The position numbers were made by a program, and so were the translations under genes. From Nicotiana tabacum (lineage: Eukaryota; Streptophyta; Magnoliopsida; Solanales; Solanaceae): 64,000 bases of DNA. The notes under the pieces are model-generated. The model saw only the letters and a list, made by a program, of their open reading frames with translations. It did not search any database and was not told where the DNA came from. The DNA lies in NCBI RefSeq assembly GCF_000715075.1, contig NC_134085.1:158376178-158440177 (forward strand), read 5' to 3'. Positions 1 through 12,915 of the stretch are shown in pieces (the stretch's first letter is position 1; every line of letters starts with the position of its first letter).

Positions 1-155
1 CAGATAGTTCTTCCTACCCTCAAGCAGACCCTTCTCGTCACATTCAAATCATATGAACACATCTTGTAGTCACATCATACTCATCACGTAGCTACCAGTC
101 ATCACTTCCACTAATAAGGACACTATCGAACATATAAATCCAGAAGCACGCGCTC
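1..155. other. Unassigned sequence at the window edge
   Basis: This stretch does not align with the corresponding part of the E1 5' LTR (around 7390-7440), although everything from about 156 to 965 does. The E1 3' LTR is therefore broken or recombined at about 155. I see no ORF or repeat motif in it. Confidence 0.4.
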
Positions 156-965
156 ACCCGAGGCCCTCGGGACCCCAACCAATCACACCAACCAGTCCCA
201 AAATACATTACGGACTCGCTTAAGGCCTCAAATCATGTCAAACAATGCTAAAATCTCTAATCGACCTCCAATCCAAGCTTTAAGAACTTTAGAACTTCAA
301 ACTTCTACTTTCGGTGTTTAAATCTATCAAATCACGTCTGATTGACCCCAAATTTTGCACACAAGTCATATTTGACATTACAGACCTACTCCAACTTCCG
401 GAATCTGATTCTGACCCCAATATCAAAAAGTCCACTTCCAATCAAACTTCTCAAAAACCTTCAATTTCTATCTTTAACCAAATGACTTCAAAATGACCCA
501 CAGACCTCCGAATTCACTTCTGATCGCGCTTCCAACACCAGAATCACCATACAGAGCTACTCCCATACTCGGAATCCCAAACGGACATCGATAACACTGA
601 AATGCACTTCAAGCCCAAACTTATAAAATTTCTTCCAAAATGCTAACTTCCACAATAGGCGCCAAAACTCTCCCGGGGTCATCCAAAACCCGTTCCGGGC
701 ATACGCCCAAGTTCGAAATCATCATACGAACCTGCTGGAACCTTCAGGTCCCGATTCCGAGGTCGTTTACTCTGAAATCCAATCCTAGTTAATTCTTCTA
801 ACTTAAAGCTTCCGAAATGAGAATTCGCTTTCCAAATCAACTCTGAACTTCACGAAATTCAATTCCAACCATGCGTACAACCATAATACCTGAAATGAAG
901 CTGCTCTTGGCCTCAGATTGCTGAATGATGCACTAGAGCTCAAAACAACCGGTCGGGTCGTTACA
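156..965 (-). repeat. E1 3' LTR (U3 part only), gypsy-type
   Basis: This matches 7440-8252 almost base for base with scattered substitutions. On the minus strand it begins with TGTAACGACCCGACCGG, the same LTR start used by E2 and E9 in this window. It is preceded on the minus strand by the purine tract AAGTGGGAGATAA (plus 966-978). Only the first 810 bp or so of an LTR that is about 2.9 kb in the other copy can be seen here. Confidence 0.85.
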
Positions 966-3900
966 TTATCTCCCACTTAAACATACATTCATCCTCGAAC
1001 ATGCTAAGAACTGCGCTGGAGATGTCCGAAATCACTGTTGAACACCTCGAGCACCTACCCGTGCTATCACAACTCAGCTGGGCATTTCTTGCTTGATCAC
1101 TTTGAAGATATCCTTTTTCACTTAAGCATATAAGCCTTAGACACCAATTCCAACATCCAGAATTCTCTGCCAGGCCTGTTTCCAACATACGCTCACCGTA
1201 TCAATCACCACACGATGTACCAGAACATGAATGCATACCTTCGCTGAATTCATACCTTGCACCGCTTTATTCATAGGACCACAATAACATTCTCTGATCG
1301 AATAAATAGAAATTCCACGAATCTGATGCTCCCATTACACCTCATGACCTAGATAGGTCTTGCTCTTACTCTTATGATACCTCCACGACGGAAGAGATGT
1401 GTAGAAATTCATAACCAACTGCCGAATGAACAATCATTGGGTCTATACTCCTGACAAGAACCATCACCCTATTCTGAACCAAATAATGGCCTTAGCTCCT
1501 TAATATACTTCATATAATCAGATTGCACTGATCCAGAATTCAATGATCTCGTCTCACCCAGTACGAACTGCTCAGGCAATAAGCCACCCCGACATGACCA
1601 AAAGTCTCATATGATGCCACAATGTGCCAATAGGCTACCAATTCGAACACAATACCAAGGAAAGCAAACTTTGAAAAGGAAATCCAATTACACCGCTCGC
1701 GAATCATACATGTGATGCGGTCAACATGCTAAACAGACACCCCTCTCATGAATCATACATGCAACGCGGGCATACAACTAATATGAGCTTTCCTCACAAA
1801 ATAGGAAACCGAACACATAAAAATAGATATGGGGAACTGTACTCAGCATCACACTGTTGCAGCGCGCAACCCGATCCAAATAACATAACCATGGCGGCGT
1901 GCCACCCGATCCACCCATAAAACTCACATAAGGAGATACACACCGAGCTAGATTGCTCCTTTCAATAAAATACCGAATATCGGTCACAAGCACACTAAGT
2001 GCATAATTCCATCCCTGGGGAGACACATAGCGCCATAAGCTACAAAAATCAAGCACAACTGAGGTGCAGTATACGATCTGAATCTCAAAGCAATCCTGCT
2101 CACATAACATCATCTCTACGTGGAACCTCAATACATAGCAAATTCACCAAGCCGTCTCACAACTTGCACGGCGTAATACATCATTACATGAAATAGCTGA
2201 CAACAAAATAACACCCCGACTACTCTTTCATAAGGAGCGCTTGATTGAAATGAACACATCTGGCCTGATATAGGGCCCATATTCACATTTAAATCTATCC
2301 ACCGACCTTGAGCCAATCCTGATCGTACCAAACTAGGCCAATAACCTTTCAAAGGTCCATACTAACTCCCATTTCCTTATTACACATAAGAACAACCATC
2401 ACAACCGAAGTAATCCTCCACAGTCCACAACCCCGAGTACCGTCCAGGCATCAATTCTCAATTTAACGACATCACTACAATCTTCATACTTAGTTTAACT
2501 CTTCAATCAATCAAGTGACTACATGCCACACTTATACGACCTTCCCGTGGGATACGTTCCCACATCCTTCCGCAACAGATAACATGTCTGTACATCCAAA
2601 CCACCGGCCCCACTAACGCTGATAAGCGATCAAGAATATTATCCAGGATGCGAAGCCTTTTTCACAAAACACCGATCTCAGGTGACGCTGAAAACAATAC
2701 CAACTTACTTTAAACATCGAAACCCCTTTCCTACTCATCCGAGCTCGTGACATCCTCATCAACACCAGAATGCAACCATGATCCTCACTTTAAATTCCAT
2801 ACCATTCATTGTACCCAACATGCCAATATACGATAGAACACGTTTTTCATCATAACTCCGGAACCACTAATAGATTAACACTTCATCATATGAAACTTTT
2901 CACTTAACTCTCTTCAGGAGAACCATAGCAACACACAGGTGAGTTCTTATAACCGTAGAATATGCAAATCTCTAAGTAGTGGTCTAAGCCACTATAGCCT
3001 TTCCGGGACCCGCCTACACATAATAAGCCATAACAATAGAGTACTTCTGAACCACATCAATTACGGCGGCCGACAAGCCTCATACGTACCGCCACAATTC
3101 ACTTGCATAACTTGATCACGCTGAAGGAACTGATCACTACCACCAATATGCCAATTCAACTATGGCTAATCAATCTATCTTCTTCCAATTTATCATGATT
3201 GCCTTAGAAACAATAGTAACTCCATTTAACACTTACCACACTCTATCCGCACTTATCCCGGGTGACCTTGAATCACGAGACCATGATGTCTCAAATCCCA
3301 CAGACCATTTCATATTCCCCAAAAGCTGCACTGCAAGTCAAACATCATAGAACATTCTGGGCCTCTTCTCATAAGCTGCTACAAAAGCTTGATTCTTAAC
3401 CGTACCTACAGGCTCAAAATGATTAGGCATCACACTTTACCCCTTTGAATCCACTAATATCGTTGTTGAGAGCCACCTGCTCTGACTCGCCCTCGAATAT
3501 AATCAACTCTATGAATCTTCCATCACATGAATACCCTCTCGGTGAAGCACCCTGCAGAATCACTCCCCTTTAAATCTTCTTCTCTACAAGGCATAAATCC
3601 TGAATCCTTCCCCAAGTCTGAACATGAGCCAATAAGGCTAACCACATCACACCTTTAACAATTCCTTTGCTCAAATTACCACCTATATTCTTTTTCCATA
3701 GCTAAAATAACCCGCCAACATGCTAATAATCGAAAACCTCGCAAGTAGTTAACCATGCAACCCAATCATAGGTGGTCGGACTCTCCCACTTAGCTCGAAG
3801 CTTCTGTTACACAACTCTAAAATTCACCAGGATTCTTAACCTCTTATGACATAGCCTTGCGCAATCAACCGCTGAAATTCTGGGAATCTTTCTATAAAAC

Positions 3901-5351
3901 CCTTTTTTATACTCTGAATCATCAACCACATTCGCACGACCGATCTCTTCGCTGTATAACCAATAGAATTCTTCGCAGAAGCCTCGCCAACCATGCGACG
4001 GCCAACCTACTCACAGGGAATAACCCATATGTGGAAATCACTTCCCGACATCTCCCAACACTACTGCACGGGGTACAATCACTACAACATTAATAACCCA
4101 TCTTGAGTCCGAGCTCACTCTCTAGCTGCACAAGTCCATTCACCCCTCGTGGACATCAATTAAACGTGTGGCAACATCCTTCCAATTCAAAGTTATGCTG
4201 CATCCTTCTTCATTTCAAGCAGCTCCTTCCCGTTATATCAAATCTTCTGCCGCGTAATGGCCTATGCTTCAAATTAACTCCGTAGGCCCCGATCACCAAT
4301 CACTAAAATTCCCATGTCACTCCAAACTCTCCTTGAGGTGCATAGTCATCCTACCACAATGCCCATATCCAACTCCACCACTCTCCCACTTTGGCGGAAC
4401 TCATCCCTTTAATCGACTACTCGACCTTTGCTTCTTATACTTGGTCTTCTAGAAATTTTAGCCATTGCCTGACACTTCCCACATGACTTTCCTCATCCTT
4501 TGCTGCTCAGTTGTTGCCTTAAATAAAATATATATTTGTAGCACTTGAACCCACAATCGCTACTAACTTCAAACCTTTCTGAAGATCATCTTTCGCGAGC
4601 CGTCAATATTAGAAACACCGATTCGATCTGAACCACCGCACCCCACGATATCTAACAATCATTTCTCCAATATTATTTCACAACGTCCTACCCCAAGGCG
4701 AATTGCAGAAAACCATAACACCGGAGAACTTAACACATACAATTGAGGACGACGACACTACATCGCAGATGAAAATTCCACCACGCTCGAAAATACCAAG
4801 TCTCGTTACCTCCTATACCCAAATCTGGCCATTCATAGGCCAATTGCTTTTCCCCTGCTGGGAATAAAATACTGAATCTCTAGACCATGCACTGAGTAAA
4901 CCTTCCTTCAAGTCATTCACTGCCCCGACAAGTAGGCAAACATCCTACCATCATATCAATACTGTGGAACAATCGTTCATAAGCATCATGACAACTTGTG
5001 CCTAGCCTCAGAGCTCTCAGAAGTACCGTTACTGGCTGAAATAATAGAATATCCTTCCACAAGGCAACGATATTAGCTCAAACAACCGTGCAGGGAGAAA
5101 CATCCTACACTACATTCATAGTACTATTACAATCCTTAAATTCTCGATTTGACCGGCGCTTTGCGTCGTGTAAAATTGAATATGAAGGAAACAAGGGAAT
5201 AAGCCTCAAGTAATCAAATCGCACGATAAGGAATCAAGAAGGGAAGTACTCCTAACAGTCCTGTAGCCTCCCGAGGATAAGTACAAACATCTCTGTACCG
5301 ATCCGCGAGACTCTACTAGACTTGCTCATGACTCGTGAGACCTAAGGGAAC
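966..5351 (-). mobile_element. E1 interior: non-coding, LARD-like
   Basis: This is the 4.4 kb between the 3' PPT and the PBS of E1. No long ORF and no gag, protease, RT or integrase motif is recognisable in any frame. The exception is the very end on the minus strand (961-1188), whose last codons give FEDECMFKWEIM. This resembles the C-terminal tail FEDECLFKKGRM of the chromovirus pol in E2 at 13870-13911, which likewise runs into the PPT. Around 1690-1920 it contains short repeats (cgcgaatcatacatg; gtgccacccgatcc-like) related to those inside these LTRs. The best reading is a large non-autonomous derivative of a chromovirus. Extreme decay of a coding interior is the alternative. Confidence 0.6.
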
Positions 5352-5369
5352 CTAGGGCTCTGATACCAT
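5352..5369 (-). promoter_or_regulatory. E1 primer-binding site (initiator tRNA-Met type)
   Basis: The minus strand reads ATGGTATCAGAGCCCTAGG two bases inside the LTR end. This matches the usual plant PBS complementary to the 3' end of initiator tRNA-Met. It fixes the orientation of E1 as minus and the 5' LTR as the copy at 5372-8252. Confidence 0.85.
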
Positions 5370-5371
5370 GT

Positions 5372-8252
5372 TGTCACTACCCAAAATTCACTAAGGGTCG
5401 TGATGGCGCCGGACACTGCTGTCAGGCAAGCCAACCAAAATACTTAACTAAATTCTCATTTTAGATACCTCCGAAATCACTTCTTTTATAAGTTTAAACA
5501 ATGCATAGTAAATTCCTCTGAATAAATAATGAAATATTTAACAACTTTTAAAATTTCTGAATAAACCCATAGACATGCCAGGACCCGGTGTCACGCATGA
5601 GCAATTTCTAAGAAATAATGTAATACAACAACTGTTCGGAATACAATATTGGATAGAAAATAAATACAGTAATCTGAAAGAGACTTGCTCGTTGCGGGTC
5701 ATCTCGGAAATGCAGCTCACCTAAGTCTCCGTATCAACCATGCTGCTACGCTCACTAGGCCACTAGAGATGCATGTGCCTGTTCAACAAAGATGCACAGA
5801 AGTGTAGTATGAGTACGAAAACAACGTGTACCCAATGAGTATCCCGTCTAATCTTGAAGAAGTAGAGATAAGAGGTCGACTTCGACACTTACTAGTGGTC
5901 CAATAATGATATATTATTAAAGCGAATAATCATGGATTTATTAAGAATGATAGTAATTTCAAATAAGTCACGAACAGGTAAAAGTTCTTTTTCATATTAA
6001 AGGTCTTCGGATTCATAATCCATTATATTTCAATTATCTCAAGTCGGGGAGAGCAAATATCAATATCAACCAATCTCAAGGCAAGCAATATAAGCATGCG
6101 CAAATCATGCCGAGGTCGTATGGCCCGATCCAACAATATTTAATCTGTGCACTACCGAGGGTCGAACGGCACGAGCCATAGATGCATCTATTACCCCGCT
6201 CGCAAATCATACATGCGACGTGGTCAAATATAAATACACACAACATTCAGTCAATCAAGAATTCATCAAGGAACAATTATCCAAGGAAAAGCCAATTCTC
6301 TTTTAACAATTCAAGAAGATGAAGTTTAATCTTTTTAGAAATTTATTTACTAATTTGATGTGATTTAAGCAAATCAAATTGTCAACAAGATTACTAATAT
6401 TCTAAGTATAGCATGCTTTTGGGTCCTAGACTACCCAGACTTAAACATAATAGTAGCTACGCACGGACTCTCGTCACCTCGTGCGTACGTAGAACCCACA
6501 AATAGGAGCACATAACCAATTAACTCGCCTATGGGGACAATTCCCTCTTACAAGGTTAGAAAGGAGACTCACCTCGCTCTGAAGATCCATAACCGGCATT
6601 CCACTCCCTTCCGAAGACTCGAATCGATGCACAATTCTCCAAAACTAGCCAATAATTATGCAAATCCATTAATATGTGTTCAATTACTCACTACAATCCA
6701 ATTCGTAGCAATTCCTAACCCCGATCGAAAAGTTGACAAAATTTCCCTCAGGCCCATATGCTCGGATTCCTAAATTTTTCGAAGATAAAGTTTACCCATA
6801 ATCTCACGAACCCAAATATATGATTTGCTCTCAATTTAATGCCCGAAATAGTGGTCAAAATTTAAGAATATCAAATTTCTAGGTTTTCCTCAAAAACCTC
6901 AAATTTCTACCAATTTTCATGCTCAAATCCGTACATAATCAATGTATTTAACTCAAGATTTGGTGGGGATAGCTTATCTTATCATTGATGATGAAAATCC
7001 TCTCTTGAAACCTTCTAAGAATCGACCAAGCCAATAAAATATGAGAGGAAATGGCCAAAACCTCGATTTTAAAATATCCACTGCCTCCAGCACTTTCCGC
7101 ACCTTCGGTCCCTTGACCGCTTCTGCGGTCCCACAGGTGCGAGCCACTCTACCACTTCTGCGGTTTCCTCCAGGCTCCCCTTTTCCCGCTTCTGCGCCTT
7201 GTCAACCGCAGGTGCGGTCCCGCTTCTGCGCCCTGTCAACCGCAGGTGTGGTCCCGCTTCTGCGGCATCCTGACCGCATTTGCGGTCTCTTCGTTCCTGA
7301 CCCAAAACCGCATCTGCCCCCTCCTAGCCACTTCTTCGGCACTGCACCTGCGGCCAAACCCTGGCAGGTGTGGTTACACCAGATACCAGCAACTTCAGCC
7401 TTTCCAAATCCCATTTTCGATCCGTTAACTACCCGGAATCTTCCCGAGGCCCTCGGGACCCCAACCAATCACACCAACCAGTCCCAAAACATATTACGGA
7501 CTCGCTCGAGGCCTCAAATTATGTCAAACAATGCTAAAATCTCGAATCGACCTCCAATCCAAGCTTTATGAATTTTAGAATTTCAAACATCTACTTTCGG
7601 TGTTTAAACCTATCAAATCAAGTTCGATTGACCCCAAATTTTGCACACAAATCATATTTGACATTACGGACCTACTCCAACTTCCAGAATCGGATTCCGA
7701 CCCCAATATCAAAGAGTCCACTTTCGGTCAAACTTCTCAAAAACCTTCAAGTTCTATCTTTAGCCAAATGACTTCAAAATGACCCAAGGACCTCCGAATT
7801 TACTTCTGATCGCGCTTCCAACACCAGAATCACCATACAGAGCTACTCCCATACTCGGAATCCCAAACGGATATCGATAACACTGAAATGCACTTCAAGC
7901 CCAAACTTATGAAATTTCTTCCAAAATACTAACTTCCACAATAGGCGCCAAAACGCTCCCAGGGTCATCCAAAACCCAATTCGGGCATACGTCCAAGTCC
8001 GAAATCATCGTACAAACTTGCTGGAACCTTTAGATCCAAATTCTGAGGTCGTTTACTCTGAAATCCAATTCTAGTTAATTCTTCTAACTTAAAGCTTCCG
8101 AAATGAGAATTTGCTTTCCAAATCAACTCTGAACTTCCCGAAATTCAATTCCGACCATGTGTACAAGTCATAATACCTGAAATGAAGCTGCTTGTGGCCT
8201 CAGACTGCTGAACGACGCGCTAGAGCTCAAAATAATAGATCGGGTGGTTATA
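5372..8252 (-). repeat. E1 5' LTR (2.9 kb)
   Basis: It is bounded by TGTCACTACCC at the PBS side and GGTTATA (degenerate GTTACA) at the outer end. The plus-strand right third (7440-8252) duplicates 156-965. It contains a CpG-rich tandem array at about 7085-7340. Short coding-looking ORFs on both strands at 7041-7571 come from that repeat and are not genes. The first five bases beyond it are ATAAA; the partner TSD lies off the window. Confidence 0.85.
7085..7340. repeat. CpG-rich short tandem repeats inside E1 LTR
   Basis: The motif CCGCTTCTGCG / CCGCAGGTGCGGTCC recurs many times with irregular spacing in an otherwise AT-rich element. Comparable GC-rich arrays occupy the same relative part of the LTRs of E2 (10260-10500) and E9 (40440-40780). 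Confidence 0.8.
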
Positions 8253-8430
8253 ATAAATAAGAGCCAACTTTTCTCGATTCGGGATTTTAAACCGGTGACT
8301 TGGGACACCATAAATTATCCCAAGTGGCGACTCTGAATTTAAATAATTAATCACATTTCGATTATTGTCACTTTAATTAGAAAAACTCCCCTATACCCCT
8401 TTCCAGGGGTAGGAAAAAGGAGGTGTGACA
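8253..8430 (+). repeat. 3' end of a Tat/Ogre-type LTR, truncated by E1
   Basis: The sequence from ttctcgattcgggat through acttgggacaccataaat, aaaactcccc and ggaggtgtgaca matches, in reverse complement, the end of the E11 LTR at 53512-53690. It is therefore the terminal about 180 bp of a related LTR in plus orientation. The rest was displaced when E1 inserted. Confidence 0.7.
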
Positions 8431-9561
8431 AAATGATAGAAATAATGACTTTTTGTATGTAAATCACATTTTAATCCGTCATACCTCCAAAAAAAAGTCA
8501 TCTAAACGATCCTGAAATCGTCGAAATATGATGTGATTCACTATAGCAGTGAATTCTTCTTAACTGATCATTTTCGATTATCGTACCAAATTTTAGGTCA
8601 TTCGGAGATCGTAAAATTCATAATCGTCAAAAACTAGATCAAATTCGAATAAATTATTTTTGGCATATTTAGGATTAAATTCATGTGATTTGCATTCTTG
8701 CTATATATCATATCAAGTTAAATTATTATGTTTCAGATTTAACAAAAATATAACTGATATATAAAGAATAAATTTTCATATTTATAACAAATTCAATTTA
8801 ATAAACTACTTGGAAACCAATCTATACGACCTCAAAATACCAAAAAACAGCATGATTCACTTCAAAGCAGTGAGTTTTTCTCACTAAATCATTTTTGATG
8901 AACCTGCCAAGTTTCAGGTCAATCGGAGTTTGTCAAATTCATGACTACCAGCCTGTAACCAAACTCGGAAAATAACCGTTTAAATCAATTTTATGAATTA
9001 AAATAAATATGATATTGATTTACATTCTCCTTATAATTATACTATGAGCTCAAGGTATATATATTATGTTCTTCCTATTTCTAGGATACATAATATCTCC
9101 TTTTGCAATAAATTATCCTTTTATTAAATACACAAGAATCTAAGATATTATATTTTCTCCCGTCCGGCCAAAACCCCAATATCTCTTCTCACGAGTGGAG
9201 TTGGTCTCACTAGTACCCAAAGATAAAACTTTTTTTCTAGTTAAGAACCTGCACCACTAATTTAGATTTATCAAGAATAATTTTTACATGGTACATAAAG
9301 CAGACTATTTTGTGGATCCTACTTGTTAATCATAATCCAATCCATGAATAGACATAATTTCACATGTACAAATTTATTAAGAATTTTTCATGAGTTCAAA
9401 TAAACAAATCACTTTAGTAGTAACTATTTATTACTCATAAAATACTCAATTTATGAGTGAAGATACATGTAGCTCATAAAATTATTTTATGATAGACTAT
9501 GGACCACAGCTTAAAAGCCATGCCAATAATATAAAACTCATACAAAATAATGTCATGCTTC
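8431..9561 (-). mobile_element. E3 interior, left part (non-coding)
   Basis: AT-rich, without an ORF of note. It holds two diverged copies of a roughly 170 bp motif (about 8481-8645 and 8808-8975: gattcac..gcagtgaa, followed by aatcggag..gtcaaattcat). A third copy lies at about 17205-17385 on the other side of E2. The shared motif is the main reason for assigning this stretch and 16801-17609 to one interrupted element. Confidence 0.45.
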
Positions 9562-11739
9562 TATAACGACCCGACCGATCGTTTCATGAGTTATAGCCCC
9601 ATTTTCCCCATTTCTGTTTCCTTTTGTGCTCTTCAGCTGTATTTTATCATATCGCGTTAGTTGGCTCGGGTTCAGAGCGAGTTTTGGAGTAATTTGAGAC
9701 ACTTAGTCACTTTTGTGAAGGCTTAAGTTGGGAAAGTTAACCGGGTGTTGACTTATGAGTAAATGACCTCAGACTGGAATATTAATAGTTCCTTTAGCTC
9801 CGTTATGTGATTTTAGACTTTCAAGCGCGTCTGGAATGTGATTTGGAGGTTCGGGGTAGAATTAGGCGTGAATTGGAGAAACTAGAAATTTGACGACTTT
9901 GACCGGCAGCGGAAAATTTGATATCGGGGTCGGAATGGAATTTCGAAAGTTGGAGTAGGTTTGTATTGTCATTTGTGACTTGTGTACAAAATTTCAGGTC
10001 ATATGAACGTGATTTGATAGGTTTCGGTATCTTTTGCGGAATTTGGAAATTTAGAAGTTCTTAGGCTTGAATCCGCGTGTAATTTGGTGTTTTGATGTTT
10101 TTTTGAGTGATTTGAAGGTTCGACTAAGTTCGAATGATGTTGTGGGATGTGTTGGTACATTTGGTTGAGGTCCCAAGGGCCTCGGGTGAGTTTCAAGTGG
10201 TTATCAGATCACTATTTGGCTTTGAAAGTTGGAAATATCGAATATCTGGTGTTGGAAAGTTGCAGGTGTCGGATCTTGGGAGTGCGACCGTGGAGGAAAT
10301 TTCATGGACTACGATGGTACTATGCCACCGCGACGGGATTTCACGGTCAGCGGTGAGGATTGTGCGACCGCAGTGAATTTTATACGGACCGCGGTTGCTA
10401 ATATCTCAGGACCCATGACCGCAGTAGAATTTCGCGAAATGCGGTGGGGAGTGTGCAGTCGAAGTGAGAAATATGCAAAACGCGGAATGGAATTTCAGAT
10501 AGCACTATAGAAGTGAGGTTTAGGGTTTTATTTCACATTTTGGACTTTGGGAGCTCGGTTTGAGGCGAATTTTTGGGAGTTTTCATGAAAATCTTTGGGG
10601 TAAGTAATTCTAACTCGGTTTTGGATAATAATCATGAATATATCGTTGATTTCATAATTTGTTTAGTAATTTGGGATGGAATTTGGGGAAAATTTGTAGA
10701 GTTTCCTAAAATGATTTTTTGGAATTTGGAATCCAATTCGAAGTTGGATTTGAGTGAAACTAGTTCGGTTAATCTCGTAATCGAGTGGGTTGTCAGATTT
10801 TGTGACTTTGGTTGGATTTCAAGACATGGGCCCAGGGCCCGAATTTTGAGTTGACCTTTTGACTTTTGTCCTAAAGTTTAGCATTTTCTTATGGGATTGA
10901 TTCCTTTAGCTCATGTTGATTATATCGAATTGTTTATGGCTAGATTCAGAGCATCTAGAGGTCGATTTGAGGGGAAAAGGCATCACAAAGTAGGATTTGG
11001 CTTGATTGAGGTAAGTAATATTTCAAATTTGGTTCAGAGGGTTCGAAACCTCGAACTACATCTCATGTGATTAGTATTGAGGTGACGCACATGCCAAGTG
11101 ACGGGCGTGCGAGCGTAGCAGGGTTATATAGCATGTGCATTGGCATGTAGATGTAGCAGGGTTATATTTCTTTACTATGTTCATATCTGCTCTGTTTCAC
11201 AATTTTGAGTTGTCTATTTAACTAAACACATGCCTACATTTCTGTATGTTATTTCTATTACTACTGATGAGGTTGAGTTCGTCACTACCTCTCAGTCCAT
11301 AGTTTGGACTCATTACTTATTGAGTTGGTGTACTCACGTTACCCCCTACACCTTGTGTACAGATCTAGATACTTTCGGTCCTAGTGGCAGTCATTGATCA
11401 AGGTTGCAGGCTTTGGAGATTGTTGAGGTATATGCATGGCGTTCGCATGCCTTAACCCTCCTCCTCTATTCTAGATGTGTTTTAGATGTATTCAGTAAAC
11501 ATTGTAGTACACTATGCTATTTCTCTGGATGCTCATGTACTGCGTGACACCCTGGTTTTGGGCTGGTTGAATTCGTATTATGAATTTTGCCTTATGTTTT
11601 AAATTGTTTATTTTAAACGATAAAAGTATTCCACAAAGGTATCCAACTTTAGTATTGCAATTTTGTATTACGTTGAGTCGAGGCTGGCCTAGTTGCATGA
11701 TAGGTGCCATCACAACGGGTTGAGTTTTGGGTTGTGACA
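9562..11739 (+). repeat. E2 5' LTR
   Basis: Starts TATAACGACCCGACCG (TG mutated to TA) and ends GTTGTGACA just before the PBS. It is about 0.7 kb shorter than its partner at 13912-16800. The difference lies near 11100, where the other LTR has the block 15400-16240. It also retains a short stretch (around 11200-11240) absent from the other copy. Confidence 0.85.
10260..10500. repeat. CpG-rich repeats inside E2 5' LTR
   Basis: Repeated gtgcgaccg / gcggtgagg / ttcgcgg words. The homologous block in the 3' LTR is at 14625-14790. Several overlapping short ORFs here are repeat artefacts. Confidence 0.65.
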
Positions 11740-11742
11740 AGT

Positions 11743-11759
11743 TGGTATTAGAGCCTAGG
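11743..11759 (+). promoter_or_regulatory. E2 primer-binding site
   Basis: TGGTATTAGAGCCTAGG lies three bases after the LTR end. It is an initiator tRNA-Met type PBS with one C-to-T change relative to the TGGTATCAGAGCC of E1 and E3. Confidence 0.85.
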
Positions 11760-11939
11760 TTACATAGGTCTCACGAGTCATGAGCGAGTTTAGTAGAGTC
11801 TTGCGGATCGGTGCGGAGATGTTTGTGCTTATCTTCGAGAGGCTGCAGAACCTTTAGGAAAACTTCACATCCTTTAATTCTTGTCATGCAAATCTGTTAA
11901 TTCTGGTAACTAAACTTTTGTTATTCTATTCACTCACAA

Positions 11940-12915
11940 TTGGTGAGGACACGTGCTACCGGTCAAGACGGACGGTCGCCAGTACCACCAATTGGGGTTG
12001 GGAGAGGCTAAGGTCGCGATCGCAGTCGAGGCTGTGGTATGGGCAGAGGCATAGCCTGCACAACAGCTAGGGCGTCACCTGTAGAACCACCAGCCGCCCC
12101 AATTACTTGATCATGTCCCAGTTGTGGATGCTCCAGCGGGACCAGCTTAGGCACCGACTATTCCTATTGTTATCTCAGGTCTTCAGGAGATCTTGGATCA
12201 GATTTTGACCGTGTGCACCAGTCTTGCTCAGGCGATCGCTGTTTCTATTACAACAGCTACTTTCTAGGCAGGGGAGGCACTCAAACTCCCGCCTCCCATA
12301 CACCCGAGTAGGTTGTTCAGGGGCTTCAGACACAGGGGTGTCACCAGCCCAGCCGGTTGCACCTGCACAGGACTATTTGGTTTCAGTCATGCCTAATGAT
12401 GAGCAGCGTAGATTGGAGAGGTTTGGTAGATTTCAGCCTCCAACTTTCAGTGGTAGAGAGGGAGAGGATGCCTAGGGTTTCTTGGACAAGTGTCAGAGGA
12501 TTCTCCGTACAATAGGTATTCTAGAGACAAGTGGGGTCTCATTCACTACATTTCAGTTCTTTGGAGCTGCCTTTACTTGGTGGGAGGATTATGAGAGGCA
12601 TAGGGCTGTTGGTGCAGCGCCCCTTACCTGGCAGCAGTTCTCCGTTCTCTTCCTGTAGAAGTATGTGCCGCAGTCGTGCAGAGAGGAGTTGCACATACAG
12701 TTCGAGCAATTGTGTCAGGACGATATGACTGTGACATAGCATGAGATGAGGTTCTCTAAGTTAGACTGTAATATTGTTTGGTTGGTTCCTACAAACAGGG
12801 AGAGGACCAGGAGGTTCGTGGATGGCCTCGGATATTAGCTACGAATTCTTATGACCAGAGAGAGGGTGTCTGGTGCTTATTTTGAGGAGGTGGTTGACAT
12901 TGCTCGAGAGATAAA
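11940..12915 (+). pseudogene. E2 gag remnant
   Basis: The frame runs (x)VRTRATGQDGR at 11940, where the expected ATG appears as TTG. It passes through an R/G/P-rich N-terminus and then the retrotransposon gag domain: DEQRRLERFGRFQPPTFSG at about 12400-12455, LDKCQRILRTIGI about 12483-12520, FFGAAFTWWEDYERHRAVG about 12550-12610. The role was capsid formation of the retroelement. It is disrupted by several stops and frame changes (for example tag at 12473). At about 12910-12930 the gag reading (VVDIAREI) joins directly to an integrase reading, so the zinc knuckle is missing. Confidence 0.8.

Noticed and set aside
961..1188. 75-codon minus-strand ORF as an independent gene
   Set aside because: It overlaps the PPT and LTR of E1 and only its last dozen codons resemble a pol tail, so I treat it as a remnant of the element.
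5352..5369. tRNA-Met gene suggested by TGGTATCAGAGC
   Set aside because: Only the short complement to a tRNA 3' end is present, next to an LTR. No cloverleaf.
7041..7571. 176-codon plus-strand ORF with Pro-rich translation
   Set aside because: It lies wholly in the E1 LTR and spans the CpG-rich tandem array; antisense frames are equally open. No domain.
10134..10854. Cluster of three or four overlapping plus-strand ORFs
   Set aside because: All in the E2 5' LTR, with equivalents in the 3' LTR that are differently interrupted. No coding signal.
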